From: CAZUVQ01 sp964623915
Lineage (GTDB): Bacteria > Bacillota > Clostridia > UMGS1883 > UMGS1540
Length of the DNA stretch: 35,465 bases
Direction: 5' to 3'
Assembly: GCA_964623915.1 (NCBI GenBank)
Contig: CAZUVQ010000002.1
Span: 1-35,465, forward strand
Part shown: piece after piece, positions 19,889-29,122 of the stretch
Layout: each line of letters opens with the position of its first letter
Position numbering within the stretch: position 1 is the stretch's first letter
Program-made: the position numbers and the translations under genes
The notes under the pieces: model-generated
Databases searched by the model: none
The model's input: the letters and a program-made list of their open reading frames with translations, nothing else
Told to the model about the DNA's origin: nothing

Positions 19889-21075
19889 TTTTCACGCTTG
19901 TAAACTTTTTAAGAGGATATCTGATAATAGAAGCTGTCGGTGGCTTTGGCGAGAGGTTTATAAATCTTCTCGTTAAAAATAATATATGTATATGGGCTGT
20001 TAAACGTATAAGCCCTGACACCGTCAGGATGAAAATTCGTGTTGCCGGCTTCAAACGAATACGCTCGGCTGTGAGAAAAACACATGTTAAAATCAGAATA
20101 ATAGAAAAGCGCGGTCTTTCATTGTATATTCATAAACACAGACGCAGAAAAGCTTTTTTTGTCGGAATTTTGACTTTTATACTGATTTTATGCTTTTTAA
20201 CCTCATTCATTTGGTCGGTTGAGGTCACAGGATTAGAAAAAATTGACAAAAACGTAATAATTAATGAACTAAAGTCTTGCGGTATTTATGTTGGTGTGAT
20301 AAAATACAATCACAGTTCCTTTGAAATAAAGCAAAAAATGATGCTTAGTATTGCGGAGCTTGCCTGGATTCACGTGGACATTCGTGGTACCCGTGCTTTG
20401 GTAGAGGTTAAAGAAAGAAGCGATAAACCGCCGATAGTTGAAGCGGATAAACCGTGCAATATAATTGCGTCTGTGGATGGGGTTATTGATAAGGCAATAG
20501 TGAAATATGGCGTGGCGCAAAAAGGTGAGGGAGATGTTGTAAAAAAAGGTGATTTGCTTGTTTCGGGAACAGCTGACAGCAAGCCCTTTGGCACCAGATT
20601 TTTACATTCACAAGCAGAAATCTTCGCCTTTACATGGTATGAGCAAACCGATGAATTTCCAATGAAAAAAACCGTCACTGAAAAAACAGGCGAAACAGAG
20701 AAAAGACATATTTTTTCAATTGGCGGCAAAGAACTTACAGTTTACCCGTTTGGTAAAATTTCATATCCGGAATACGAAGAAACAAGAAAAGAATTTAATT
20801 TAAAGCTTTGGGGCGATTTTTACCTTCCGGTGGTTTACATTTCGTCGCAGTGTGATGAAACAAGGACGCTTACCGAACCGCTTTCCGAAGAAGAAGCCGT
20901 AAATTATTACAGCGCAAAGCTTTACAAAAAAATAGAAAGCTCTTTTATGAATGATACTGAGATAATTGATAAAAACTATACATATGAAATAAATGAGGAC
21001 AAAATTAAAATTCGCTGTACTGTTAAATGCAGGGAACAGATTGGAGTTATGTCTGAAATTTATATGGGAGGCTAA
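19885..21075 (+). CDS. yqfD: Sporulation protein YqfD
   Basis: The 396 residues have the YqfD pattern: a soluble N-part (NFLRGYLIIEAVGGFGERFINLL), one transmembrane helix (about 92-110, AFFVGILTFILILCFL), then an extended outside domain starting SVEVTGLEKIDKN and carrying the later GDVVKKGDLLVSG motif. It starts at an ATGA overlap with yqfC, so the two are translationally coupled. Its role in sporulation is known only from mutant and regulon data in Bacillus. Confidence 0.92.
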   Translation: MIFTLVNFLRGYLIIEAVGGFGERFINLLVKNNICIWAVKRISPDTVRMKIRVAGFKRIRSAVRKTHVKIRIIEKRGLSLYIHKHRRRKAFFVGILTFILILCFLTSFIWSVEVTGLEKIDKNVIINELKSCGIYVGVIKYNHSSFEIKQKMMLSIAELAWIHVDIRGTRALVEVKERSDKPPIVEADKPCNIIASVDGVIDKAIVKYGVAQKGEGDVVKKGDLLVSGTADSKPFGTRFLHSQAEIFAFTWYEQTDEFPMKKTVTEKTGETEKRHIFSIGGKELTVYPFGKISYPEYEETRKEFNLKLWGDFYLPVVYISSQCDETRTLTEPLSEEEAVNYYSAKLYKKIESSFMNDTEIIDKNYTYEINEDKIKIRCTVKCREQIGVMSEIYMGG

Positions 21076-21076
21076 T

Positions 21077-22048
21077 TTGACAGAGAAAACTTACAAACTG
21101 CATCATATGAGAAGTGCAGCATCGCTTTACGGCGAATTTGACAAGAATTTAAAAATAATAGAAACTGAGCTTACTGTTCAGCTTATTACACGAGATGATG
21201 TTGTCAAGGTAATCGGAACAGAAGAAAATGCCGCAATGGCTATGGATGTTCTTAAAAACCTTGAAATTGCAACTGAACAAGAGGGAAGTTTGACAGAACA
21301 GGATGTTCGTTACGCTTTAACTATGGTACAGGACGGTATAAGCTATGACGCTTCAGCTTTGAGCGATAATTATGTTTGTATAACTGCATCGGGAAGGCCG
21401 CTTAAGGCTAAAACAATGGGTCAGAAAACGTATGTTGAAAGTATTAAAAATAATATCATTTCCTTTGGCATTGGGCCTGCGGGAACTGGCAAAACGTATC
21501 TTGCAGTAGCTCTTGCCGTGGATGCGTTCAGAAAAAAACAGGTAAGCAAAATAATTCTTACAAGGCCTGCTGTTGAAGCCGGTGAAAAGTTAGGTTTTCT
21601 GCCGGGTGACCTTCAGAATAAAGTTGACCCTTATTTAAGACCGCTATATGATGCCCTTGGCGATATGCTTGGAGTTGAAAGTTACCAGAAATACCTTGAA
21701 AAGGGAGCAATTGAGGTTGCACCGCTTGCATATATGCGTGGAAGAACGCTTGACGATGCTTTTATAATTCTTGATGAAGCGCAGAATACAACTCCGGAAC
21801 AAATGAAAATGTTTTTGACAAGAATTGGTTTTGCGTCTAAGGCTATCATTACAGGCGATATAACTCAGATAGATTTGCCTGACGGTAAACGTTCAGGGCT
21901 TAAGGAAGCCGCCAGAATTTTAAAAAATATTGAAGGTCTTGATTTTGTTTATCTGACATCAAAAGACGTTGTAAGGCATCCTCTTGTTCAGAGGATTATA
22001 AATGCTTATGAGAAAGCCGAGCAAAAAAAGGACAAACTGCGCAAATAA
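21077..22048 (+). CDS. phoH: PhoH-like ATPase
   Basis: From the TTG at 21077 (GGGAGG 7 bases upstream) the protein has 323 residues; the longer frame begins inside yqfD. Walker A is GPAGTGKT at about 136-143 and the Walker B-like FIILDEAQN lies at about 230-238; ITGDITQIDLPDGKRSG follows. The family is a P-loop ATPase/RNA-helicase-like protein linked genetically to YbeY. An N-terminal KH-like part precedes the ATPase. Confidence 0.93.
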   Translation: MTEKTYKLHHMRSAASLYGEFDKNLKIIETELTVQLITRDDVVKVIGTEENAAMAMDVLKNLEIATEQEGSLTEQDVRYALTMVQDGISYDASALSDNYVCITASGRPLKAKTMGQKTYVESIKNNIISFGIGPAGTGKTYLAVALAVDAFRKKQVSKIILTRPAVEAGEKLGFLPGDLQNKVDPYLRPLYDALGDMLGVESYQKYLEKGAIEVAPLAYMRGRTLDDAFIILDEAQNTTPEQMKMFLTRIGFASKAIITGDITQIDLPDGKRSGLKEAARILKNIEGLDFVYLTSKDVVRHPLVQRIINAYEKAEQKKDKLRK

Positions 22049-22093
22049 ACCCGGTTAACGGTTTTTGCATTAATTAGAAAGAGGCGATATCTT

Positions 22094-24055
22094 ATGAAAA
22101 AGGTATACAAACAGCTTATTATTGCTTTGTGTTATACGCTTATTTCAATATCACTTTTCCAAGGTGTTCATCCGGTGACATTCGATATTTCTGTGGGTGG
22201 TACATGCCCCATGGATATCTATGCATCAAGGAGCGTAGTGGACAAGTTTACAACAGAAAAACAAAAATCGGAAGCAGAGGAGGCAGTAGAACCGCAATAT
22301 GTATTTGATAATGATATTACCCAAAGGAGCCAGAGTGAACTCGCTTCATTGTTTATTAAAATATCTGAACAAAAGGAAACAGGAGAAAACATTACAGAAC
22401 CGGTAAGCCCATATTGTATGGGATTGAGCAAAGAGGATTTTCAGCAATTTCGGACAAGTGTCACAGAGGTTTTACATGAAGTTCTGACAAAAGGAGTGCT
22501 TAATGTAAATGAAAGCCTTGAATATGCAAAAGGCCTTCTTCGTGAACGGTTTTATAACGCAAACGCAGAAAAAGCGGCTGCAGAAATACTTTCAAGCACT
22601 CTTGATATAAATAAAGCTTTCAGCGAAGAAAAAACAAAAGCAGAAAGACAAAGAGTGAGAAATGCTGTTGCTGATGTTACATATAAGCCTAATCAGATAA
22701 TCATTAGAAGAGGTGAGATTATAACCGAGGCACAATATTCGGTTTTGTCTGACTTAGGGCTTATCAGAGGCAGTATAGGAACAAAGTTTGTCCAAAGTTT
22801 AGGCGTTCTTGCACTCATATTCTTTTGCTTTATTATAGTTCAATTATACATGAAGCATAACAATAAAGATAATATCTTTTCACTAAACACCGGTGTCATG
22901 GTGGCTGTTATTTGTGCACTTACTATTCTGATGCTGTACGTGAATAAAAGTGATTTGGTAGACATTTATATGATTCCCGTAACAGTTGCCTGTGTGCTTT
23001 TAGCAGTATTAATAAATGTAAAGTTTTCTATAATAGTCAATATACTGATAGCTGTTTTGATAAGCATCGGGTTAAAAGGAAATTCTTTTTACATTGCAAC
23101 AATATTGTTTAGCGGATTTATTGGTGCATTCTTGTTTTCCAAGTCCGGCATGAGAAAAAACCTTGCAATTTCCTCATTGGTTTTCTGCGCAGTAAATGCC
23201 GGCATTTACTTTGTTATGGGAATAGCCGAAGGAATTGAAATGAGAAATGTTTTATACAGGAGCTTATATGGAATGCTCAGTGGGCTTACTGCCTCAGTGC
23301 TTGTAATAGGAACGCTGCCTTTGTGGGAAACTATTTTTGATATTGTCACTCCTTATAGGCTTACCGAGCTTTCAAATTCAAATCAACCGCTGCTTAAAAA
23401 GCTTATAGTGGAGGCACCGGGAACATACCACCACAGCTTGATGGTCGGTAATCTTGCCGAGGCGGCTTGCGAAGCTATAGGAGGGGATTACCTGCTTGCA
23501 AGGGTGGGCGCATATTATCATGACATTGGAAAGCTATCAAGCCCGGAAATGTTTGCCGAAAATCAGTATGTTGAGAATCATCATGATAATTTAAGCCCCG
23601 AAACAAGTGCTGAGATTATCATATCACACGTTCAAAAAGGATTGCAGCTTGCAGATGTTTACAAGCTGCCCAAAGTTATTAAAAATATGATAGCATCACA
23701 TCACGGCACGACAAAAGCCGCTTATTTCTATTATAGGGCTAAGGAGGAAAAAGAGAATGTTGATGAGCTGTTATATACCTATAAAGGTCCCAGACCCAAA
23801 AGCCGTGAAGAAGCGATAGTAATGCTGGCGGACTCTGTTGAAGCGGCAGTAAGGTCGCTTGACGAAAAAAATGAGGTTGCTATATCAGAAATGATAAACA
23901 AGATAATAAACAGTAAGCTTTCTGATGACCAGTTAACTTTAAGCCCGTTGACATTTGCGGAAATAGATGCTGTAAAAGGTGCTTTTAAAAAGGTTTTTGG
24001 CGGTTATTTCCATTCAAGAATAAAATATCCCGAAAAGAAGGAAAAGCAAGAGTGA
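22094..24055 (+). CDS. pgpH: Cyclic-di-AMP phosphodiesterase PgpH (7TM-HD protein, YqfF)
   Basis: The 653 residues comprise an N-terminal membrane helix, an extracellular 7TMR-HDED domain (about 30-235), seven transmembrane helices (about 235-415) and a cytoplasmic HD domain (about 440-600). The HD domain has TYHHSLMVGNLAE and YYHDIGKL, the metal-binding His-Asp of the phosphodiesterase, plus ASHHGT. It hydrolyses c-di-AMP to pApA. It is encoded 45 bases after phoH and overlaps ybeY by 4 bases. The c-di-AMP receptor darA lies about 19 kb away. Confidence 0.93.
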   Translation: MKKVYKQLIIALCYTLISISLFQGVHPVTFDISVGGTCPMDIYASRSVVDKFTTEKQKSEAEEAVEPQYVFDNDITQRSQSELASLFIKISEQKETGENITEPVSPYCMGLSKEDFQQFRTSVTEVLHEVLTKGVLNVNESLEYAKGLLRERFYNANAEKAAAEILSSTLDINKAFSEEKTKAERQRVRNAVADVTYKPNQIIIRRGEIITEAQYSVLSDLGLIRGSIGTKFVQSLGVLALIFFCFIIVQLYMKHNNKDNIFSLNTGVMVAVICALTILMLYVNKSDLVDIYMIPVTVACVLLAVLINVKFSIIVNILIAVLISIGLKGNSFYIATILFSGFIGAFLFSKSGMRKNLAISSLVFCAVNAGIYFVMGIAEGIEMRNVLYRSLYGMLSGLTASVLVIGTLPLWETIFDIVTPYRLTELSNSNQPLLKKLIVEAPGTYHHSLMVGNLAEAACEAIGGDYLLARVGAYYHDIGKLSSPEMFAENQYVENHHDNLSPETSAEIIISHVQKGLQLADVYKLPKVIKNMIASHHGTTKAAYFYYRAKEEKENVDELLYTYKGPRPKSREEAIVMLADSVEAAVRSLDEKNEVAISEMINKIINSKLSDDQLTLSPLTFAEIDAVKGAFKKVFGGYFHSRIKYPEKKEKQE

Positions 24056-24528
24056 ATATAATAATATCAAATGAACAGTCAAAAATGGAATTTAGCAGTG
24101 AACATGAAAAATTAATAAGAGCAGCAATAAATGAAGTTATATCAGAAATGCCCTTTTCGGCAGATTTTGAAGTTTCCGTTGTTATAACGGACGATGAGGG
24201 TATTCATTCCATAAACCTTGAGCATCGTGGTATAGACTCTGCTACCGATGTATTGTCATTTCCAATGCTCGAATATGAGAAAGAGGGAATTTTGGCAGAA
24301 AAAGTATTTGAAAATGAAATATGTCCCCTCGGGGATATAGTGATATCTGCTGAAACAGCTATGAGGCAGGCAAAGGAATACGGACACAGTCTCGAGAGAG
24401 AAATATCGTTTTTAACGGTACATTCCATGCTGCATCTTTTTGGTTATGACCATGAAGATGAGGAAGACAGGATTATAATGCGGCAAAAAGAAGAATATAT
24501 ATTAAAGAAAATAGGATTGGTAAGATAA
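24052..24528 (+). CDS. ybeY: Endoribonuclease YbeY (rRNA maturation factor)
   Basis: The 158 residues carry the metal-binding motif H-x3-H-x5-H (HSMLHLFGYDH) near residues 125-135 and the upstream ATDVLSFP. It starts at a GTGA overlap with the pgpH stop. It processes 16S rRNA and takes part in ribosome quality control. era follows with no gap; the dgkA and cdd genes that often lie between them are missing. Confidence 0.94.
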   Translation: MNIIISNEQSKMEFSSEHEKLIRAAINEVISEMPFSADFEVSVVITDDEGIHSINLEHRGIDSATDVLSFPMLEYEKEGILAEKVFENEICPLGDIVISAETAMRQAKEYGHSLEREISFLTVHSMLHLFGYDHEDEEDRIIMRQKEEYILKKIGLVR

Positions 24529-25425
24529 ATGAACGAAGAATTTAAATCTGCTTTTATTGCAGTTGTAGGAAGACCAAATGCAGGAAAATCAACAATTATT
24601 AATAAAATAACAGGCGAGAAAATATCTATAATATCCAAAAAACCTCAAACAACAAGGAACAAAATTCTTGCAATATTAAACAAGGAGCAGTATCAGCTTG
24701 TATTCGTGGATACGCCCGGTGTTCACCGCTCGGGCTCTAAGCTTGGAGATTATATGAATGATACGGCAATGCGGGCAATTGGTGATGTTGATGCAACAAT
24801 TTTCGTTGTTGATGCTGAAAAGGGGTTTGGAATACCGGAAGACAAAATAATAAATGAACTTAATGACAAAAAAATACCGACAATTCTTGCCATTAACAAA
24901 ATAGATGTAATAAAAAAAGAAGAAATCCTCCCACTTATTGCAGAAGCCTCGGGGAAAATGGAGTTTGAAGCTGTTATACCCCTGTCCGCCCTTCATTCAG
25001 ACGGTGTGTCCACACTGCTGTCTGAGGCGAAAAAGTTTTTGGTGCCGGGGCCTATGTATTATCCTGATGATATAATCACAGATAGAACTGAACGTGAAAT
25101 TGCCGCCGATATTATAAGGGAAAAGCTTTTAAGGCTACTCGATAAAGAAATACCGCACGGAACGGCAATTGAAATTTATGAAATGCAGGATAACGGCAAA
25201 ATATTAAATATCGGTGCAAATATTTACTGTGAAAAATCATCCCACAAGTCCATAATAATAGGAAAAGGTGGTGCAATGCTTAAAAAAATAGGAACTTATG
25301 CCCGTGAGGATATGGAAAAATTCTTTGATAAAAAAATAAACCTTACAACATGGGTAAAGGTTAAAGATGGCTGGAGAAATGATAATTATATGCTCAAAAA
25401 CCTTGGATTTACTCGTGAGGAATAA
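24529..25425 (+). CDS. era: GTPase Era
   Basis: The 298 residues have a GTPase domain with G1 GRPNAGKST (about 14-22), G3 DTPG (about 61-64) and G4 NKID (about 123-126), then a C-terminal KH domain with IIGKGGAMLKKIG. It binds the 3' end of 16S rRNA during 30S assembly. The start codon directly follows the ybeY stop, so expression is coupled. Confidence 0.96.
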   Translation: MNEEFKSAFIAVVGRPNAGKSTIINKITGEKISIISKKPQTTRNKILAILNKEQYQLVFVDTPGVHRSGSKLGDYMNDTAMRAIGDVDATIFVVDAEKGFGIPEDKIINELNDKKIPTILAINKIDVIKKEEILPLIAEASGKMEFEAVIPLSALHSDGVSTLLSEAKKFLVPGPMYYPDDIITDRTEREIAADIIREKLLRLLDKEIPHGTAIEIYEMQDNGKILNIGANIYCEKSSHKSIIIGKGGAMLKKIGTYAREDMEKFFDKKINLTTWVKVKDGWRNDNYMLKNLGFTREE

Positions 25426-25492
25426 ATTACCCTTATAGAAATAGCCATATTTGCAAAAGATAACATCGATATTTACTAAGGAGGAAAAGGTT

Positions 25493-25639
25493 ATGAATAT
25501 CTGGTGGGAAATCTTTTGCAGAACGGGAAATCTTGAAGCATATATTGAGTCAATAGATACCGGTAAGGAGGATACCGATGGAACCTGTAAAGACGATGGG
25601 GATTGTGATACGGTCTGCTGTGACGGGGGACTACAATAA
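25493..25639 (+). CDS. yqzL: YqzL-like small protein, overprinted by recO
   Basis: The 48 residues start MNIWWEIFCRTGNLEAYI, matching the YqzL N-terminal pattern (W-x-x-F-x-x-TGN-x-x-x-Y) of the small protein found between era and recO in Firmicutes. AAGGAGG lies about 9 bases before the ATG. The last ~20 codons overlap the first 62 bases of recO in another frame, and this yields an odd acidic, Cys-rich tail (CKDDGDCDTVCCDGG). Function unknown. Confidence 0.75.
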   Translation: MNIWWEIFCRTGNLEAYIESIDTGKEDTDGTCKDDGDCDTVCCDGGLQ

Positions 25640-26303
25640 AATGCTCACCGTAATAAGCCGTGACCTTGGGCGAATTAGCGTATGGGCAAAAGGTGTAAAA
25701 AGCCCAAAGCATCCATGCTCGGCATCTGCATCGCTTCTGTGCTACAGTGAATTTATTTTAAGCAAGAAAAAGGATATTTTCACTCTTTCAGCAGCAACCT
25801 TAGAGGAAGGCTTTTACGGCATAAGAAATTCTCTTGACAAGTTATCACATGCCATGTATTTTGCATCCCTTGCAGAAAATGTATGTCAGGAAGGCGAATC
25901 AGAGGAAATTTTAAGGCTTTTATTAAACACATTGCACTATGCGGAAAAAGAAAAAAAGAAGCTTATGGATTTGAGGCTGATGTATGAGCTAAAGCTTCTT
26001 ACATATTCGGGTTTTTGCCCCAACACCTGTACATGCAGTGTATGCGGTGGCAAAGCCTTGTATTTTGAGCCCTCACTTGGCGGAGCAATTTGTGAAAACT
26101 GCAAAAAGCCCTCATCAAAAATAATTTCTGCAAACACACTCTCGCTTATGAATTATTATATAACTTCCCCTTTATCAACATCACTTGCTTTTGTGGGACA
26201 GATTGACGCTGTAAAAGAAGGATTAATTCATACAGAGGGTTTTATTTTACATCATATAGGGCGTATTAATGCTCTTGACTATCTAAAAAGTGTAACTGAA
26301 TAG
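25578..26303 (+). CDS. recO: DNA repair protein RecO
   Basis: The 241 residues have an N-terminal OB fold (IVIRSAVTGDYNKMLTVISRDLG), a helical middle and a zinc-binding set CPNTCTCSVC...CENC (about 145-176). It loads RecA with RecR and anneals strands. The start at 25578 has AAGGAGG 7 bases upstream, inside yqzL. The next gene follows after 12 bases. Confidence 0.93.
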   Translation: MEPVKTMGIVIRSAVTGDYNKMLTVISRDLGRISVWAKGVKSPKHPCSASASLLCYSEFILSKKKDIFTLSAATLEEGFYGIRNSLDKLSHAMYFASLAENVCQEGESEEILRLLLNTLHYAEKEKKKLMDLRLMYELKLLTYSGFCPNTCTCSVCGGKALYFEPSLGGAICENCKKPSSKIISANTLSLMNYYITSPLSTSLAFVGQIDAVKEGLIHTEGFILHHIGRINALDYLKSVTE

Positions 26304-26315
26304 GAGGATCTCTAT

Positions 26316-27902
26316 TTGGATAAAAACAGTAATAAAACTTTTATGAAGGGTGCGGCTATTCTCTTGCTGGCAAACCTTCTGGTAAAAATTATAGGTGCGG
26401 GTTTTAAAATACCCCTTACATATTTACTCGATGAAAGAGGAATGGGGCTTTTCACAACATCATATACTATATACACTTTATTGTTTATAGTTGCAACGGC
26501 AGGTCTGCCTGTGGCTGTTTCTAAAATGGTAGCGGAAAGTGCGGCGAAAAACCGTCGCCTTGAAATCAAAAAAATACTGGAGTCAAGTTTTCTTCTGCTT
26601 GGAATCATAGGTGTGCTTGGCTTTGTAATTTTGTTTTTTAGTGCTGATAACCTTGCCGGCTACACAGGAAGCATTGAAGCTGCGCCCGGTATTCGTGCGC
26701 TTGCTCCCGCAATTTTATTTGTCTCATTAATGTCTGCTTTCCGTGGTTTTTTTCAGGGGCATCAGGATATGATTCCCACGGCTATTTCAGAGGTTACGGA
26801 GGCTTTAGGAAAGCTTGTAATAGGATATTCACTTGCGTATTTTTTAATTGATAAGGGTGTTGAATACGCATCAGCCGGTGCCGTTTTCGGCGTTTCAATG
26901 GGAGCAGCTCTCGGTTTTATTTCATTGCTTTTTTTGTATATTAAAAGGAAAGACAAGAGAGATTTTTCAAGCGGTGTAAGTGAATCAAAAAGACGCCGTG
27001 AATTAATAAAAAAAATAATAGTAATTGCAATTCCAATAACAATAGGTGCATGTGTTTTCAGTCTGACTACTGTGATAGATATGTTAATGATTCAAAACAG
27101 GCTGAGGTTTGCCGGTTTTACAGATGAAAGGGCACTTGCTCTTTGGGGTTCTTATTCCGGCTATTCAGTAACGATTTTCAACATGATTCCTACCCTTGTT
27201 ACATGTATAAGTATAAGTGTTGTACCTGCTATTGCAAAGGCATACGCTGTAAGAAACTATGAAGATGCACAGAATACAACGGCTATGGGAATGAAAACCA
27301 CAATTTTGTTTGCACTTCCATGTGCGGTAGGTATTGCCCTGTTGGCAAGGCCTATATTAAATATTGTGTTCAATAATACGAATGCCGCTCCAACGCTTCA
27401 GATATTAGGCTATGCGGTTGTATTTGTATCACTGGTACTCGTCACCAATGCAATTTTGCAGGCAACGGGCAAAACATGGGTGCCTGTGTGGCACATGGCG
27501 ATTGGCGGTATTGTAAAGGTTATTATAAACTTTTTTCTCGTCGGTAACCCTGATATAAATATAAACGGTGCCCCAATTGGAACTAATCTTTGTTATATAA
27601 TAATTCTTGTATTGAATATAATAAGCATAGGAAAGATTATAGGTATAAAGCTTAATTTGTCAGATGCAATATTTAAGCCCTTGATTTCAGTTACAGCAAT
27701 GGGCATAGCCACAATGGTATTATACCAGCTTGTTGATGGCTCAGGCAGGCTTTTTGAAGCCGTAGTACCCATTGCAGGCGGTGCGGTAATATATTTTGCA
27801 ATGCTTTTCGCTTTGAAAGCAATTAATGACGAAGATATAAAAATGCTTCCGGCCGGCGAAAGAATATTAATAAAACTTAAAAAGATTAAACTGATGAAAT
27901 AA
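26316..27902 (+). CDS. SpoVB-like polysaccharide/lipid II flippase (MOP superfamily)
   Basis: The 528 residues contain about 14 transmembrane helices. The N-terminal KGAAILLLANLLVKIIGAGFKIPLTYLLD and FFQGHQDMIPTAISEVTEALGK segments are typical of the SpoVB/YtgP/MurJ-like group of lipid-linked oligosaccharide flippases. It starts at TTG 26316 with AGGAGG upstream. The neighbours mazG and hup also flank spoVB-like genes in other Clostridia, which supports a SpoVB/spore cortex role; a vegetative flippase is the alternative. Confidence 0.85.
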   Translation: MDKNSNKTFMKGAAILLLANLLVKIIGAGFKIPLTYLLDERGMGLFTTSYTIYTLLFIVATAGLPVAVSKMVAESAAKNRRLEIKKILESSFLLLGIIGVLGFVILFFSADNLAGYTGSIEAAPGIRALAPAILFVSLMSAFRGFFQGHQDMIPTAISEVTEALGKLVIGYSLAYFLIDKGVEYASAGAVFGVSMGAALGFISLLFLYIKRKDKRDFSSGVSESKRRRELIKKIIVIAIPITIGACVFSLTTVIDMLMIQNRLRFAGFTDERALALWGSYSGYSVTIFNMIPTLVTCISISVVPAIAKAYAVRNYEDAQNTTAMGMKTTILFALPCAVGIALLARPILNIVFNNTNAAPTLQILGYAVVFVSLVLVTNAILQATGKTWVPVWHMAIGGIVKVIINFFLVGNPDININGAPIGTNLCYIIILVLNIISIGKIIGIKLNLSDAIFKPLISVTAMGIATMVLYQLVDGSGRLFEAVVPIAGGAVIYFAMLFALKAINDEDIKMLPAGERILIKLKKIKLMK

Positions 27903-27929
27903 TAATGCACAAAATAGGGGAGGAATACT

Positions 27930-28697
27930 ATGGGATACAGCTTTGATGACCTTGTTGATATAATGGAAAAACTACGCCGCCCGGGCGGCTGCCCGTGGGA
28001 TGCAGAGCAAACACATGAAAGCATTAAAAAATGTATGATAGAGGAAACCTATGAGGTTATTGAAGCACTTGACAGCGGTGACATGGTTAAGGTTTATGAT
28101 GAGCTTGGAGATTTATTGCTGCAGGTTGTGTTTCATGCGCAAATTGCAAAGGATAATGGTGATTTTGATATAGGCGATGTTACAAATGCCATCTGCACAA
28201 AGCTGATTCGCCGTCACCCCCACGTATTTGGTGATGAAAAGCTTACCACATCAGAGGATGTTCTTGATAAATGGGACGATATAAAAAAACACGAAAAGGG
28301 AGAAAAATCAACAACTGAAACGCTTAAATCAGTTGCCGTTTCCCTTCCTGCGCTTATGCGTGCTCAAAAGGTACAGGCAAAAGCGGCAAAGGTGGGTTTT
28401 GACTGGAGAGATGTGAGCGGAGCACTCGATAAAATACATGAAGAAACACGGGAGCTTGAAGAAGCCATAGAAAAAGATACAAATAAAGAAGAAGAGCTTG
28501 GTGATTTATTGTTTTCTGTAGTTAATGTTTCAAGGTTTATAGGGGCTGATTCAGAGGAAGCTTTATATAAAACAATTAACAAATTTGTCGCAAGGTTTTC
28601 ACATGTTGAGAGCATGGCAAATAAAGAGGGGAGAGCTCTTTCTGATATGTCTCTTGAAGAAATGGACAGGCTCTGGGATAAATCAAAAAAAATTTAA
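27930..28697 (+). CDS. mazG: Nucleoside triphosphate pyrophosphohydrolase MazG
   Basis: The 255 residues contain two MazG domains. The first has LRRPGGCPWDAEQTHESIK and the metal-binding EETYEVIEAL with DELGDLLLQVVFH; the second has ETRELEEAIE and EEELGDLLFSVVNVSRF. GGGGAGG lies about 7 bases before the ATG. The enzyme hydrolyses NTPs to NMP and PPi in nucleotide house-cleaning. Confidence 0.95.
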   Translation: MGYSFDDLVDIMEKLRRPGGCPWDAEQTHESIKKCMIEETYEVIEALDSGDMVKVYDELGDLLLQVVFHAQIAKDNGDFDIGDVTNAICTKLIRRHPHVFGDEKLTTSEDVLDKWDDIKKHEKGEKSTTETLKSVAVSLPALMRAQKVQAKAAKVGFDWRDVSGALDKIHEETRELEEAIEKDTNKEEELGDLLFSVVNVSRFIGADSEEALYKTINKFVARFSHVESMANKEGRALSDMSLEEMDRLWDKSKKI

Positions 28698-28779
28698 ACA
28701 ACATTTCATATAAAAGAAGGGTTTTGCACTATTCGTGTAGAATATATAGAGAAAGTTTAAAAAACAGGAGGTTAATGTA

Positions 28780-29052
28780 ATGAACAAAGGCGAAATAATA
28801 TCAGCAGTGGCTGAAAAAACGGGTTTGGCAAAAAAGGATGCTGAAGCAGCGGTAGGTGCATTTTTTGCAACCGTTGAAGATGCTATGAAAAAAGAGGACA
28901 AGGTTTCTATCATTGGTTTTGGTTCATTTGAAGTTAGGGCTCGTGCTGCAAGAGAAGGCATCAACCCTAAAACAAAAGAAAAAATTAAAATAGCAGCCAC
29001 AAAAGTTCCTGCTTTCAAAGCCGGCAAAGTGCTAAAGGATTCATTAAAATAA
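28780..29052 (+). CDS. hup: HU-type DNA-binding protein
   Basis: At 90 residues this is the normal HU length: MNKGEIISAVAEKTGLAKKDAE, GFGSFEVRARAAREGINPKT and KAGKVLKDSLK at the end. CAGGAGG lies 10 bases before the ATG. A clear private promoter is not visible in the 82-base gap after mazG. It compacts and bends DNA. Confidence 0.97.
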   Translation: MNKGEIISAVAEKTGLAKKDAEAAVGAFFATVEDAMKKEDKVSIIGFGSFEVRARAAREGINPKTKEKIKIAATKVPAFKAGKVLKDSLK

Positions 29053-29078
29053 GAAAATGTCAAACCTCTAAAATCTAT

Positions 29079-29122
29079 TAAATAATATAGCGGGCAGTTT
29101 AAACTGCCCGCTATATTATTTA
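29079..29122. terminator. Perfect 44-base palindrome, bidirectional terminator
   Basis: Bases 29079-29100 are the exact reverse complement of 29101-29122, with a GC-rich core (GCGGGCAG/CTGCCCGC) and AT-rich ends. It separates hup from the convergent TPR gene, whose stop codon is the last three bases of the palindrome. Confidence 0.85.
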
